From NCBI GenBank assembly GCA_016199745.1, contig JACQFZ010000071.1:1-64000 (forward strand): 64,000 nt of DNA, written 5' to 3'. This DNA is from Gammaproteobacteria bacterium. GTDB taxonomy: Bacteria; Pseudomonadota; Gammaproteobacteria; Acidiferrobacterales; Sulfurifustaceae. Position numbers and translations under genes: made by a program. Positions within the stretch are counted from its first letter, which is position 1, and each line of letters opens with the position of its first letter. The notes beneath the pieces are model-generated. The model was not told where the DNA came from and made no database searches. It saw only the letters and a list, made by a program, of their open reading frames with translations. Shown here piece by piece: positions 9,520 to 17,387 of this stretch.

Positions 9520-10539
9520 ATGAATACCAGAAGACGTTTACTAACCGCTTGCGCGGCGTTGATCACCACTGCTGCATTTTCCGGCGTCGCTATTGCCGAT
9601 GAACCGATTGTCATCAAGTTCAGCCACGTCGTCGCCAACGACACACCGAAAGGCAAGGCAGCACTGAAGTTCAAGGAACTGGCCGAGCAACGCACCAACG
9701 GTAAGGTGAAGGTCGAAATCTATCCGAACAGCTCGCTGTACAAAGACAAGGAAGAGCTCGAAGCGCTACAGCTCGGCGCCGTACAGATGCTGGCACCATC
9801 CCTCGCAAAGTTCGGACCCCTCGGTGTGAAAGAGTTCGAAGTATTCGACCTGCCCTACCTGTTCGACGACTACGACCATCTCCACAAAATCACCAACGGT
9901 TCGATCGGTCAGGACTTGCTGAAGAAGCTCCAGCCCAAAGGCATCCTTGGTCTGGCTTACTGGGACAACGGCTTTAAGGTGATGAGCGCCAATAAACCGC
10001 TCAAGAAGCCGGAAGACTGCAAAGGTCTGAAGTTACGTATTCAATCGTCGAAGGTATTGGACGCGCAAATGCGTGCGCTCGGCGCGATTCCGCAAGTGAT
10101 GGCGTTCTCCGAGGTCTATCAAGCGCTACAAACCGGCGTTGTCGACGGCACCGAGAACCCGCCGTCGAACTTGTACACCCAGAAAATGCATGAGGTACAG
10201 AAATACGTAACCCTATCGAACCACGGTTATCTCGGTTATGCCGTCATTACCAACAAGAAGTTCTGGGACAGTCTGCCGGCTGACGTGCGCACACAACTCG
10301 ACAGCGCTATCAAAGACGCCACCCGTTACGCGAATGAGACCGCCAAACAGGAAAACGATGATTCCCTCGAAGCCGTGCGCAAGTCCGGCAAGAGTCAAAT
10401 CATTAGCCTAACGACCGATGAAAAACGCGAATGGAAAAAAGCGCTGATCAAGGTCCACCACGAACAGGAAGAGCGTGTCGGCAAAGAGTTGGTGCAGTCG
10501 ATTTACCAGGAAACCAGCTTCGATCCGAACAAGCTGTAA
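9520..10539 (+). CDS. dctP: TRAP transporter substrate-binding protein, DctP family
   Basis: Periplasmic solute receptor that hands a carboxylate to the DctQM permease. The 339-residue protein has an N-terminal signal peptide (basic start, hydrophobic core ending near ADEP at about residue 28). Family motifs follow, including FSHVVANDTPKG and the conserved arginine region KLRIQSSKV that binds the ligand carboxylate. An AGGAG site precedes the ATG. It is the first gene of dctP-dctQ-dctM. A strong hairpin after it probably allows higher expression of the receptor than of the permease. C4-dicarboxylates are the likely substrate, but other carboxylates are possible. Confidence 0.92.
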   Translation: MNTRRRLLTACAALITTAAFSGVAIADEPIVIKFSHVVANDTPKGKAALKFKELAEQRTNGKVKVEIYPNSSLYKDKEELEALQLGAVQMLAPSLAKFGPLGVKEFEVFDLPYLFDDYDHLHKITNGSIGQDLLKKLQPKGILGLAYWDNGFKVMSANKPLKKPEDCKGLKLRIQSSKVLDAQMRALGAIPQVMAFSEVYQALQTGVVDGTENPPSNLYTQKMHEVQKYVTLSNHGYLGYAVITNKKFWDSLPADVRTQLDSAIKDATRYANETAKQENDDSLEAVRKSGKSQIISLTTDEKREWKKALIKVHHEQEERVGKELVQSIYQETSFDPNKL

Positions 10540-10550
10540 CTCCGTAACCA

Positions 10551-10586
10551 GGCCACGGCGGGAGCGCGCCGTGGCCTTTTCTTTCT
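10551..10586 (+). terminator. Intercistronic hairpin between dctP and dctQ
   Basis: Perfect 10-bp stem GGCCACGGCG (10551-10560) / CGCCGTGGCC (10567-10576) with a 6-base loop, followed by TTTTCTTTCT. It has the form of an intrinsic terminator inside the operon, so partial termination would lower dctQM expression relative to dctP and may also stabilise the dctP mRNA 3' end. Confidence 0.8.
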
Positions 10587-10614
10587 GTGCCGCCAGCCGG
10601 CGGGGATACTCAAT

Positions 10615-11250
10615 ATGAAATTACTTGATCATCTGGAAGAGTGGATCATCACGTTCCTCATGGGAGCGGCCACCCTCGTTATCTTCATTGCCGTGATCCA
10701 TCGCGGCTTGGCCGGACACGCACTGCCATTCGGCATTCAGGATTGGTTGATCGCACTCAACATGAGCTGGGCACAGGAGCTCTGCATCTACATGTTCGTG
10801 TGGATGGCGAAGTTCGGCGCGGCGTATGGCGTTCGCACCGGCATCCACGTCGGTGTCGATGTGCTCGTCAACCGGCTGCCCGAGGAGTGGCGCAAAAAAG
10901 CCGTTCTGCTGGCGCTGCTCTGCGGCGCACTCTTCACCGGCATCATCGGTACGCTCGGCTTACGCTTCATTTGGGAGAACGGCATGCACTACGCCGTGTT
11001 CCACGCGCTGGGTATCGATACCGGCGACCTGCCGCAAGGCCCGACCACGCCTGACCTCGAGTGGCCGACTTGGGTGGTGTACTCAGCGGTGCCGCTTGGC
11101 TCGTACTTGATGTGTTTCCGCTTCTTGCAGGTCACCTGGCACTTCATTCATACCGGCGAACTACCGAGTCACGATCATGCCCACGTTGAAGGATTAGATG
11201 ATGACGATCTAACAGTCGCCGCGACTGTCGCGAAAGGAGATGCGAAATGA
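10615..11250 (+). CDS. dctQ: TRAP transporter small permease subunit
   Basis: A 211-residue inner-membrane protein with four predicted helices (about 12-32, 53-72, 95-118 and 142-165), the DctQ fold. The WAQELCIYMFVWMAKFGAAYGVRTG segment carries the family pattern, here split across helix 2. The C-terminal ~40 residues are hydrophilic and histidine/aspartate-rich. It pairs with DctM. Its stop overlaps the dctM start as ATGA (11247-11250), which indicates translational coupling. Confidence 0.9.
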   Translation: MKLLDHLEEWIITFLMGAATLVIFIAVIHRGLAGHALPFGIQDWLIALNMSWAQELCIYMFVWMAKFGAAYGVRTGIHVGVDVLVNRLPEEWRKKAVLLALLCGALFTGIIGTLGLRFIWENGMHYAVFHALGIDTGDLPQGPTTPDLEWPTWVVYSAVPLGSYLMCFRFLQVTWHFIHTGELPSHDHAHVEGLDDDDLTVAATVAKGDAK

Positions 11251-12644
11251 GCACACCAGCCGCTGCCACTACCACCCTCGCCTTCCCGCCGATGACGAAA
11301 AAGCGCTCGGCCATCTGGCTTACGCTCATTGGCGCCGCCCTATTAGCCCTTTGTTTCATGGGCAAGGTCGGCATCGTGTTTGCGTTACTGATCGCGCTCA
11401 TGCTCACCGGCATTCCGGTCTCGATTGCACTCGGCCTGACCGTGCTGGCGTTTTTATTCTTGCTGACGCACGTGCCCGTCGAAGCGGTGGCGCTGAAACT
11501 TTTCACCGGCATCGAAAAATTCGAGATCATGGCGATCCCGTTTTTTATTCTCGCCGGTACCTTCCTGACACACGGCGGTGTCGCCAAACGCATGGTCGCG
11601 TTCGCTACCAGCCTGGTGGGACATTGGCATGGGGGCCTGGCGCTCGCCGGCATCATCGCCTGCGCGATGTTCGCACTGGTGTGTGGTTCCAGCGTTGCCA
11701 CGGTCGTGGCGATTGGCTCGATCATCCTGCCGGCAATGGTGAAGCAGGGTTACCCAAGGCACTTTGGCGCCGGCGTGATCATCACCGCCGGTTCACTCGG
11801 CATCCTCATGCTGCCGTCGATCCCGAAAGTGATCTACGCCATCTCGACCAACACATCGATCGGCGCGTTGTTTGTCGCCGGGTTGTTTCCCGGAATACTG
11901 CTGACCATCATGCTGTGCGGCGTGACGTGGTATCTGGCAAAAAGAAATAACTACCCGCGCCTGCCCAAAGCAAGCTGGCGCCAGCGCTGGAAAGCGTTTC
12001 GCGAAAGTGTTTGGGGCCTGATGCTGGTCGTGATCATCATCGGTGGAATCTACAGCGGTATCTTCACCGCCACCGAAGCGGCGGCAATGAGCGCGGTGTA
12101 TGCATTCGTGATCTCGGTGTTCGTGTACAAGGACATGCCGCTCAAGAACATACCGAAGGTGCTGATGAATTCGGCGAATTTGAGCGCCATGCTGCTGTAC
12201 ATCATCACCAACGCCGCGCTGTTTTCGTTCCTGATGTCGCACGAGCACATTCCGCAGGCGATGGCTGATTGGATCTTGAGCAAAGACCTTGGTCAGACGA
12301 TGTTCTTGTTGTTCACGAATCTAGTATTGCTACTCGCCGGCAACGTCATGGAGCCGTCGTCGATCATTCTCATCTTCGCGCCGATCCTATTTCCCGCTGC
12401 CATGCGCCTCGGCATCGATCCGGTACACTTCGGCATCTTGATCGACGCCAACATGGAAGTCGGCCTGTGTCATCCACCGGTCGGGCTCAACCTCTACGTC
12501 GCCAGCGGTATCTCCAAGCTCAGTATCACCGAGCTGACGATGGCGGTGCTGCCCTGGCTGACGACGATGCTTGTGTTTCTGGTTATCGTCACGTACTTCC
12601 CGACCCTATCCCTGTGGCTGCCTAGAGCGTTGGGAATGATGTAA
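11247..12644 (+). CDS. dctM: TRAP transporter large permease subunit
   Basis: A 465-residue, multi-helix inner-membrane protein of the DctM / ion-transporter superfamily, driving solute uptake with the sodium or proton gradient. Family features include GIPVSIALGL near residue 52, GSSVATVVAIGSI near residue 150 and the C-terminal MEVGLCHPPVGLNLYV loop. The first ~20 residues before the first helix are longer than usual. It ends the dctPQM operon and converges on tRNA-Gln. Confidence 0.93.
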   Translation: MSTPAAATTTLAFPPMTKKRSAIWLTLIGAALLALCFMGKVGIVFALLIALMLTGIPVSIALGLTVLAFLFLLTHVPVEAVALKLFTGIEKFEIMAIPFFILAGTFLTHGGVAKRMVAFATSLVGHWHGGLALAGIIACAMFALVCGSSVATVVAIGSIILPAMVKQGYPRHFGAGVIITAGSLGILMLPSIPKVIYAISTNTSIGALFVAGLFPGILLTIMLCGVTWYLAKRNNYPRLPKASWRQRWKAFRESVWGLMLVVIIIGGIYSGIFTATEAAAMSAVYAFVISVFVYKDMPLKNIPKVLMNSANLSAMLLYIITNAALFSFLMSHEHIPQAMADWILSKDLGQTMFLLFTNLVLLLAGNVMEPSSIILIFAPILFPAAMRLGIDPVHFGILIDANMEVGLCHPPVGLNLYVASGISKLSITELTMAVLPWLTTMLVFLVIVTYFPTLSLWLPRALGMM

Positions 12645-12671
12645 CGATACCTGCTGACTACGTACACCAAA

Positions 12672-12700
12672 TAAAAAGGCCAGCTAACGCTGGCCTCTTT
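12672..12700. terminator. dctM terminator, first copy of a duplicated hairpin
   Basis: Stem AGGCCAGC (12677-12684) / GCTGGCCT (12689-12696), loop TAAC, with flanking A-run and CTTT. It is nearly identical to the hairpin at 12847-12875. Both copies are followed by the same ATTTGGCTGGGGGACTAGG sequence, so hairpin and tRNA 3' end were duplicated together. Confidence 0.8.
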
Positions 12701-12702
12701 AT

Positions 12703-12832
12703 TTGGCTGGGGGACTAGGATTACTCGGCGCGTCCTGCGCCTCGCCCTTCGGGCCGACGGCGCGTTGCGCCGTCGTTCGGGATCGCTCCCGGCGATCCTC
12801 GTCGAACCCAAGGGTTCTCATCCTAGTCCCCA
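12703..12832. repeat. tRNA-Gln-derived structured element with terminal inverted repeats
   Basis: The left edge repeats the complement of the 3' end of tRNA-Gln (TGGCTGGGGGACTAGGATT at 12703-12722, as at 12879-12897). The right edge carries ATCCTAGTCCCC (about 12820-12831), the exact inverse of GGGGACTAGGAT near the left edge, and a T-arm-like GGGTTCTCATCC. Between them are several GC-rich hairpins: GCCCTTCGGGC, GACGGCGCGTTGCGCCGTC and GGATCGCTCCCGGCGATCC. There is no ORF. It may be a small mobile or MITE-like element or a recombined tRNA fragment. Confidence 0.6.
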
Positions 12833-12846
12833 TTAATAGCGCAAAT

Positions 12847-12875
12847 AAAAAAGGCCAGCATCGCTGGCCTTTTTT
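12847..12875. terminator. tRNA-Gln terminator, second copy of the duplicated hairpin
   Basis: Thirteen-base perfect stem, A6GGCCAGC (12847-12859) / GCTGGCCT6 (12863-12875), with a 3-base loop. It lies four bases beyond the encoded CCA end of tRNA-Gln on the minus strand and has T-runs on both strands. Confidence 0.9.
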
Positions 12876-12878
12876 ATT

Positions 12879-12952
12879 TGGCTGGGGGACTAGGATTCGA
12901 ACCTAGATTGAAGGAGTCAGAGTCCTCCGTCCTACCGTTAGACGATCCCCCA
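12879..12952 (-). tRNA. tRNA-Gln (anticodon CUG)
   Basis: A 74-nt cloverleaf on the minus strand. The acceptor stem is TGGGGGA / TCCCCCA, the D stem GTCT/GGAC, the anticodon stem GAGGA / TCCTT with loop CTCTGAC (anticodon CTG, reading CAG), and the T arm CTAGG-TTCGAAT-CCTAG. The discriminator is G and CCA is encoded (12879-12881). The U1-A72 pair is the usual glutamine identity feature. Confidence 0.95.
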
Positions 12953-12995
12953 AGAAGGATGAAAACGATTTTATCTGCAAAGACACGAAAGACCA

Positions 12996-13023
12996 AAAAC
13001 AAAGAGCCGCATCGCGGCTCTTT
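12996..13023 (-). terminator. Terminator of the rplM-rpsI operon
   Basis: Perfect 10-bp stem AAAGAGCCGC (13001-13010) / GCGGCTCTTT (13014-13023). On the minus strand it is followed by G and a T-run (complement of CAAAAAC). It lies 24 bases after the rpsI stop. Confidence 0.88.
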
Positions 13024-13047
13024 GCATTCGTACCACTCGATTCGCGT

Positions 13048-13443
13048 TTAACGCTTCGAGTACTGTGGACGCTTACGGGCTTTGTGCAGACCCGGCTTCT
13101 TACGCTCAACAGCGCGTGAATCGCGGGTAACAAAACCGGCCTTGCGCAACGTGCGGCGCAATTCCTCGTCAAACTTCATCAGTGCACGGGTAATACCGTG
13201 GCGAATCGCGCCGGCTTGGCCGCTTGGGCCACCGCCGCTAACGTTCACGTTCACGTCGAACCGCTCCATCATGTCGACTGCCGCGAACGGCTGACGCACG
13301 ATCATGCGCGCGGTCTCGCGACCGAAGTATTGGTCGAGCGGGCGATTGTTGACAGTGATGGCGCCTTTGCCGGCGGCCAAGTGGACGCGCGCGGTGGAAG
13401 ATTTGCGACGTCCGGTTCCGTAATAGGTCTGCGTTTGAGCCAT
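13048..13443 (-). CDS. rpsI: 30S ribosomal protein S9 (uS9)
   Basis: Component of the 30S subunit near the P-site. The 131-residue protein begins [14 protein letters not shown] and ends with the basic [17 protein letters not shown] tail that reaches the P-site tRNA, both hallmarks of uS9. It follows rplM by 20 bases, the universal rplM-rpsI pair. Confidence 0.97.
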   Translation of the reverse strand: MAQTQTYYGTGRRKSSTARVHLAAGKGAITVNNRPLDQYFGRETARMIVRQPFAAVDMMERFDVNVNVSGGGPSGQAGAIRHGITRALMKFDEELRRTLRKAGFVTRDSRAVERKKPGLHKARKRPQYSKR

Positions 13444-13463
13444 GGAGGAAGTGACTTAGTTCT

Positions 13464-13892
13464 TTAAAGTTCGATCGGCTTCGGACCCTGCGCCGCATGA
13501 CCATGCTCGGCGCCGGCGTAAACCTTAAGCTTGCGGAACATCGCGCGCCCAAGGGGATTCTTCGGCAGCATACCTTTCACGGCGTGTTCGATCACGCGCT
13601 CGGGCTGTCTTGCCTGCAGGTCGGTGAAGTTAATGCGCTTCAAACCGCTCTGATAACCGGAGTAACGGTAGTAAAACTTGTCGCCACCCTTGTCACCGGT
13701 CAAGCGGATCTTTTCCGCATTGATCACGATGATGTAATCGCCGGTGTCGATATTCGGCGTGAACTCCGGCTTATGTTTGCCACGGAGACGGCGCGCTACC
13801 TCGGTCGCTACGCGACCCAAGACTTTGTCAGCGGCATCAATAACATACCACTGGCGCCGAATGTTGCTCGGCTTGGCCCAAAAGGTTTTCAT
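13464..13892 (-). CDS. rplM: 50S ribosomal protein L13 (uL13)
   Basis: Early-assembling 50S protein. From the ATG at 13892 the product is 142 residues (MKTFWAKP...), exactly the usual length; a TTG-initiated extension to 13910 adds six residues of no similarity. Typical motifs are [12 protein letters not shown] and [10 protein letters not shown]. The start has only a weak ribosome site (GGGGT 12 bases away). In E. coli L13 represses its own operon, and a similar leader could exist here. Confidence 0.96.
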   Translation of the reverse strand: MKTFWAKPSNIRRQWYVIDAADKVLGRVATEVARRLRGKHKPEFTPNIDTGDYIIVINAEKIRLTGDKGGDKFYYRYSGYQSGLKRINFTDLQARQPERVIEHAVKGMLPKNPLGRAMFRKLKVYAGAEHGHAAQGPKPIEL

Positions 13893-13922
13893 GCGAGAAC
13901 AATACCCCAAAGAAGGTCGCGC

Positions 13923-13951
13923 ATAGTACAGAATGGATTTGGTCGCTTCAA
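13923..13951 (-). promoter_or_regulatory. Promoter of the rplM-rpsI operon
   Basis: Minus-strand TTGAAG (13946-13951), 17-bp spacer and TACTAT (13923-13928), with a GC-rich stretch (GCGCGACC) after the -10. The same discriminator sequence occurs in the rRNA promoter, which suggests shared growth-rate control. The start site would be about 25 bases upstream of the rplM ATG. Confidence 0.7.
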
Positions 13952-13960
13952 GGGGCGGAT

Positions 13961-13996
13961 AAGTAAAAAAATAGGCGTGGCCCTTGGGACCACGCC
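13961..13996 (-). terminator. Terminator after the 2Fe-2S protein gene
   Basis: Minus-strand stem GGCGTGG-CCC / GGG-CCACGCC (13974-13996, one mismatch) followed by TATTTTTTTACTT. It ends transcripts coming from the gene at 14169-14480 just before the rplM promoter. The ~170 bases between hold no gene I can support. Confidence 0.75.
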
Positions 13997-14168
13997 CGAA
14001 CCACCACTAGGAGGATGGAGGAGCCGTTACAAGAACGTCGCTGCAATCTTGCCAAACAACAGAAACCTGTCTTGAGAATAGCAAAGAAGATTGCGCTTTC
14101 ACGTCCATAATAGCGCCGGCTGACGAACGGAAATAAAATATGCAAGTAACTGTTTCAAAGGAAAAATA

Positions 14169-14480
14169 TCAGATTTTTAGCCGGTCGACCACACGGCCAT
14201 GGAGCAAATGCTGGTCAACGATTTCGTCGATATCGCTCTCGTCGACATAGGTGTACCAAACCCCTTCCGGATATACGACCATTGCCGGCCCTTCCGAACA
14301 GCGATCAAGGCAGCCGGCATTATTGATCCGAACCTTACCCTTGCCGGCTAATCCCAGAGACTTCACTTTGGCCTTGGCATAATCGCGCAACGCCTGGGCG
14401 TTGCCGTTGGCACAACAAGCGCTTCCGTCGTCGCGCTTGTTAGTGCAAAAGAAGACATGGCAGCGATAGTAAGAAGACAT
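14169..14480 (-). CDS. (2Fe-2S) thioredoxin-like ferredoxin domain protein
   Basis: A 103-residue protein of the thioredoxin-fold 2Fe-2S ferredoxin family (NuoE-like). Four cluster cysteines are visible: C12, C22 or C23, C57 and C61 (NNAGCLDRCSEGP). I use the ATG at 14480, since the frame continues 68 codons upstream over the divergent coq7 start without family similarity. Homologues are widespread in proteobacteria as single-domain proteins of unknown role in electron transfer or Fe-S sensing. It has its own terminator and diverges from coq7. Confidence 0.88.
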   Translation of the reverse strand: MSSYYRCHVFFCTNKRDDGSACCANGNAQALRDYAKAKVKSLGLAGKGKVRINNAGCLDRCSEGPAMVVYPEGVWYTYVDESDIDEIVDQHLLHGRVVDRLKI

Positions 14481-14566
14481 GATTGATCCACGCATAACGA
14501 AGAACGGCGAGTATAGGGCAGGACGGCAGTTGCGATGAATCCTGAACGCGAGCAATCTTCGTTGAC

Positions 14567-15214
14567 ATGAAAAATATCCGCACCGTCTCGGCCGTCGACC
14601 AAGTCGTCGGCAATCTCGATCAAGCCCTCCGCCTATTATTCGGTCCAGCACCGCACGCAACGCGTGCCAATCCAGCGGCGGCACTCGCCGAAAATAATCT
14701 CGATACCAGCGAGCGCGAGCTGACCGGGCGCTTAATGCGCGTCAACCATAGCGGTGAAATTTGCGCGCAAGCGCTCTATCAAGGACAAGCCTTAACGGCG
14801 CGGCGTGCAGAAATACGCGGGAAGATGGAACAATCGGCGGCGGAAGAAAACGACCATCTCGCCTGGACCGAGATGCGTATTAACGAGCTCGGCGGTCACA
14901 CGAGCTATCTCAATCCACTGTGGTACACCGGCTCGTTAACGATCGGCGCGATCGCCGGTCTTGCCGGCGATCGCTGGAGCTTAGGATTCCTGGCGGAAAC
15001 CGAGCGGCAAGTCGTGCAACACTTGGAAGGTCATCTCGATCGGCTCCCGGCCACGGATAACAAGAGCCGCGCCATCATCGAACAGATGCGCGCCGATGAA
15101 AGCCGTCACGCCACAGTCGCGGTTGACGCCGGCGCCGCTGAATTACCGACAGTCGTCAAAAAACTGATGCGTCTGACCGCAAAGGTCATGACGACCACTG
15201 CGTACCGAATCTAG
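14567..15214 (+). CDS. coq7: Di-iron demethoxyubiquinone hydroxylase Coq7
   Basis: Hydroxylates the demethoxyquinone precursor in aerobic ubiquinone synthesis, at the inner membrane. The 215-residue protein has all six iron ligands expected for this ferritin-like fold: E64, E94 and H97 (EENDH), E146, E178 and H181 (DESRH). In many gammaproteobacteria Coq7 replaces the flavoprotein UbiF. It diverges from the 2Fe-2S gene by 86 bases and converges on the DUF885 gene. The two stop codons share the tetranucleotide CTAG (15211-15214). Confidence 0.95.
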   Translation: MKNIRTVSAVDQVVGNLDQALRLLFGPAPHATRANPAAALAENNLDTSERELTGRLMRVNHSGEICAQALYQGQALTARRAEIRGKMEQSAAEENDHLAWTEMRINELGGHTSYLNPLWYTGSLTIGAIAGLAGDRWSLGFLAETERQVVQHLEGHLDRLPATDNKSRAIIEQMRADESRHATVAVDAGAAELPTVVKKLMRLTAKVMTTTAYRI

Positions 15215-16872
15215 CCGAATACCTTCCGCCGCACTTCGTTCCATGCCGGTTCGCCGAACACCTGGCGGATGACCATAGGCGCCGCCACCGACCCCACCGA
15301 AAGCAGGCGATCGTGGAATGAACGTAGCGATGTCTGCGGCTCGGCGGTATGAATGTGGTCGCGCAACGCATTGATCAACGCCCAGCCGGTGGCATAACCG
15401 AGCGGGACGGTCGGTGAGCGCGTATACCAAGCAAGATCGGCCAATGCCTGCGAGCGCGGAAAGCCGAGCGCCGCCACCATGCGATCGGCGGCAGCGTCGA
15501 GACTCAAGCCACGTGTGTGCAACTCGATATCGAGCAACACGCGCAACGCACGCCACAACCGGTCACGTAGCAATAACAAACGACTCTCCGGGCGATCGAG
15601 AAATCCTTGCTCGTGCATGAGCTGCTCGACATACAGCGCCCAGCCTTCGTAGAACGTCGCCGATGGGTGCAACAATCGCGACAAGGTACGCGCCGCTGGA
15701 TTCGCGTTCGCCGTCGCGAACTGCAAATGATGGCCGGGATAGGCTTCGTGTACGCAGGTGTGCATCAACCCAACATCGTCATGCTCGGCGAGTTGCTCGG
15801 CATCCGTCGGTGGCGTGACGTAGTAATGACCGATTTGTGCTGGATCGTTCGGCGACGGCTCGCAGTAAGCGGCAAACGGAATTTCATGACGCAAAAAGAT
15901 CGGCGTCTCGACAACCTTCAACTCCTCGGTCGCCGGCAACGTCACCAAGCCCCGCGCCTCGACAAACGCACGTGCCGAGCGCATACGCTCGGTATAAACC
16001 GAGAGTAAGTTTTCCGCTGACGGATGGCTCGTTTGGATCTCGCGCACAGCGCGTACGAAGTCGGTATGACCAAAGCGCTCGCGACAAACCGCCTCGAGTT
16101 GCTGGCGCGTGCTCTCGAACAGACGTTCGCCGAAGGCATGCAATTGATCGACGCCGACGTCTAAAAAATGCCGACGGCGCAATAAACCTTCAAAATATTC
16201 GCTACCACAAGCGAAATCGCCGTGCGCAATCGGCGCCACCATGCGCTCGAGGAAATCGGCGAAGTACACCAGCGCTTCGGCCGCTTTGCCGAGATCGGCC
16301 GCCAACGACTGCCGGTTAGCGAGTGCGGCGACTTTCGGATGCCGTTCCAACGCGCGAAGAAAATCGGCACCGTGTCGCGCCGCCAACACTGCCGAGCTCA
16401 CCCATAGCGGTGGAATCGACGGCGCCCTGGCTTCTAAATTCACTTGCGCGGCACCCAAATGCTCCGGGATAGCTGCCAAGCGGGCGAGCAGCGCTGCTTC
16501 GAAATTTTCGACCGGCCGGATGGTGAGCTGATAGATCGCATCGACCGGCAACCAGCGTCGCGGATCCGGTCGGCGTGATTCGACGTCGAGCAAATATTGA
16601 TTTTCGAGCTGAACTGCACCGCGCAGAATCCGGTAATCCAGAAAACGATCCGGATCGAGCGCGACCGCGTTCAACTCCTCGAGCTCGACGCGCAGCTCGT
16701 CATTGAGGCAAATCAACGCGCCTTTATCCTGTTCCGAGCACGGCGTCAGCAAATGAGCATAACCGGGCACACCGACCTCGACCGCCGCCTCCGGATGAAA
16801 CCGGAACCAAGTCCGGAAATAGGTCCGAACGAGCGCGTCGAACTGCAAACCGACGTCGGCCGGCGTAGTCAC
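15211..16872 (-). CDS. DUF885-family predicted metallopeptidase
   Basis: A 553-residue protein of the DUF885 (PF05960) family. The conserved HEAYPGHHLQF segment (about residue 375) resembles a gluzincin HExxH motif, and a downstream Y/E-rich region (FYEGWALYVE) fits metal binding. No experimentally defined substrate is known to me. I use the GTG at 16872 rather than the upstream ATG at 16941. It has GAGG upstream and overlaps the stop of the osmC-like gene as GTGA, so the two are coupled. No signal peptide is visible, so it is probably cytoplasmic. Confidence 0.85.
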   Translation of the reverse strand: MTTPADVGLQFDALVRTYFRTWFRFHPEAAVEVGVPGYAHLLTPCSEQDKGALICLNDELRVELEELNAVALDPDRFLDYRILRGAVQLENQYLLDVESRRPDPRRWLPVDAIYQLTIRPVENFEAALLARLAAIPEHLGAAQVNLEARAPSIPPLWVSSAVLAARHGADFLRALERHPKVAALANRQSLAADLGKAAEALVYFADFLERMVAPIAHGDFACGSEYFEGLLRRRHFLDVGVDQLHAFGERLFESTRQQLEAVCRERFGHTDFVRAVREIQTSHPSAENLLSVYTERMRSARAFVEARGLVTLPATEELKVVETPIFLRHEIPFAAYCEPSPNDPAQIGHYYVTPPTDAEQLAEHDDVGLMHTCVHEAYPGHHLQFATANANPAARTLSRLLHPSATFYEGWALYVEQLMHEQGFLDRPESRLLLLRDRLWRALRVLLDIELHTRGLSLDAAADRMVAALGFPRSQALADLAWYTRSPTVPLGYATGWALINALRDHIHTAEPQTSLRSFHDRLLSVGSVAAPMVIRQVFGEPAWNEVRRKVFG

Positions 16873-17288
16873 GGTGCCTCGATGATTTCGAAATCGTGGG
16901 TGATGGCGGCAGTCTTGCCGATCATGATCGACGCCGAGCAATACTTGGTCGCCGATAGTTCAATGGCATGCGCGACCTTGCGCGCGTCCAGCTTGCGGCC
17001 GGTAATGCGGAATTTCACGTGAATGCGGGTAAAAACCTTAGGGTCAGCCTCGGCGCGCTCGGCGTCGATGTCGGCGACGCAATCGACAACGTCTTGGCGC
17101 TGCTTGCGCAAAATATGGACCACGTCGAATGCGGTACAGCCACCCATCCCCATCAATACCACTTCCATCGGCCGCGAGCCTTTATTCTGCCCGCCCACCT
17201 CCGGCGACCCGTCCATTACAACATCATGACCACTATCCGCGCGGCCGATAAAACTGACACCGCCGCCCCATCGAATACTCGCCTTCAT
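16869..17288 (-). CDS. OsmC family protein (YhfA-like)
   Basis: A 139-residue OsmC-fold protein. Family members reduce organic hydroperoxides with two cysteines; both are present, C51 (GGCTAFD) and C117 (KYCSAS). The compact N-terminus and the GSRPMEVVLMGMGGC motif match the YhfA branch, whose function is less clear than OsmC/Ohr. It is the first gene of a two-gene unit with the DUF885 protein (4-base overlap). Confidence 0.9.
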   Translation of the reverse strand: MKASIRWGGGVSFIGRADSGHDVVMDGSPEVGGQNKGSRPMEVVLMGMGGCTAFDVVHILRKQRQDVVDCVADIDAERAEADPKVFTRIHVKFRITGRKLDARKVAHAIELSATKYCSASIMIGKTAAITHDFEIIEAP

Positions 17289-17387
17289 GTTGGCTCCCGC
17301 GAATTTTGCTCAGTATATACGGCTTGCCGGCCGCTGCCTGCGGCGCGCACAATACACGTCAATACATAACTAATTTCCGAACGTCCG

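Noticed and set aside
12703-12952. Integration (att) site of a prophage or island at tRNA-Gln
   Set aside because: The 3'-end repeat is only ~170 bases away and there is no integrase or phage gene nearby.
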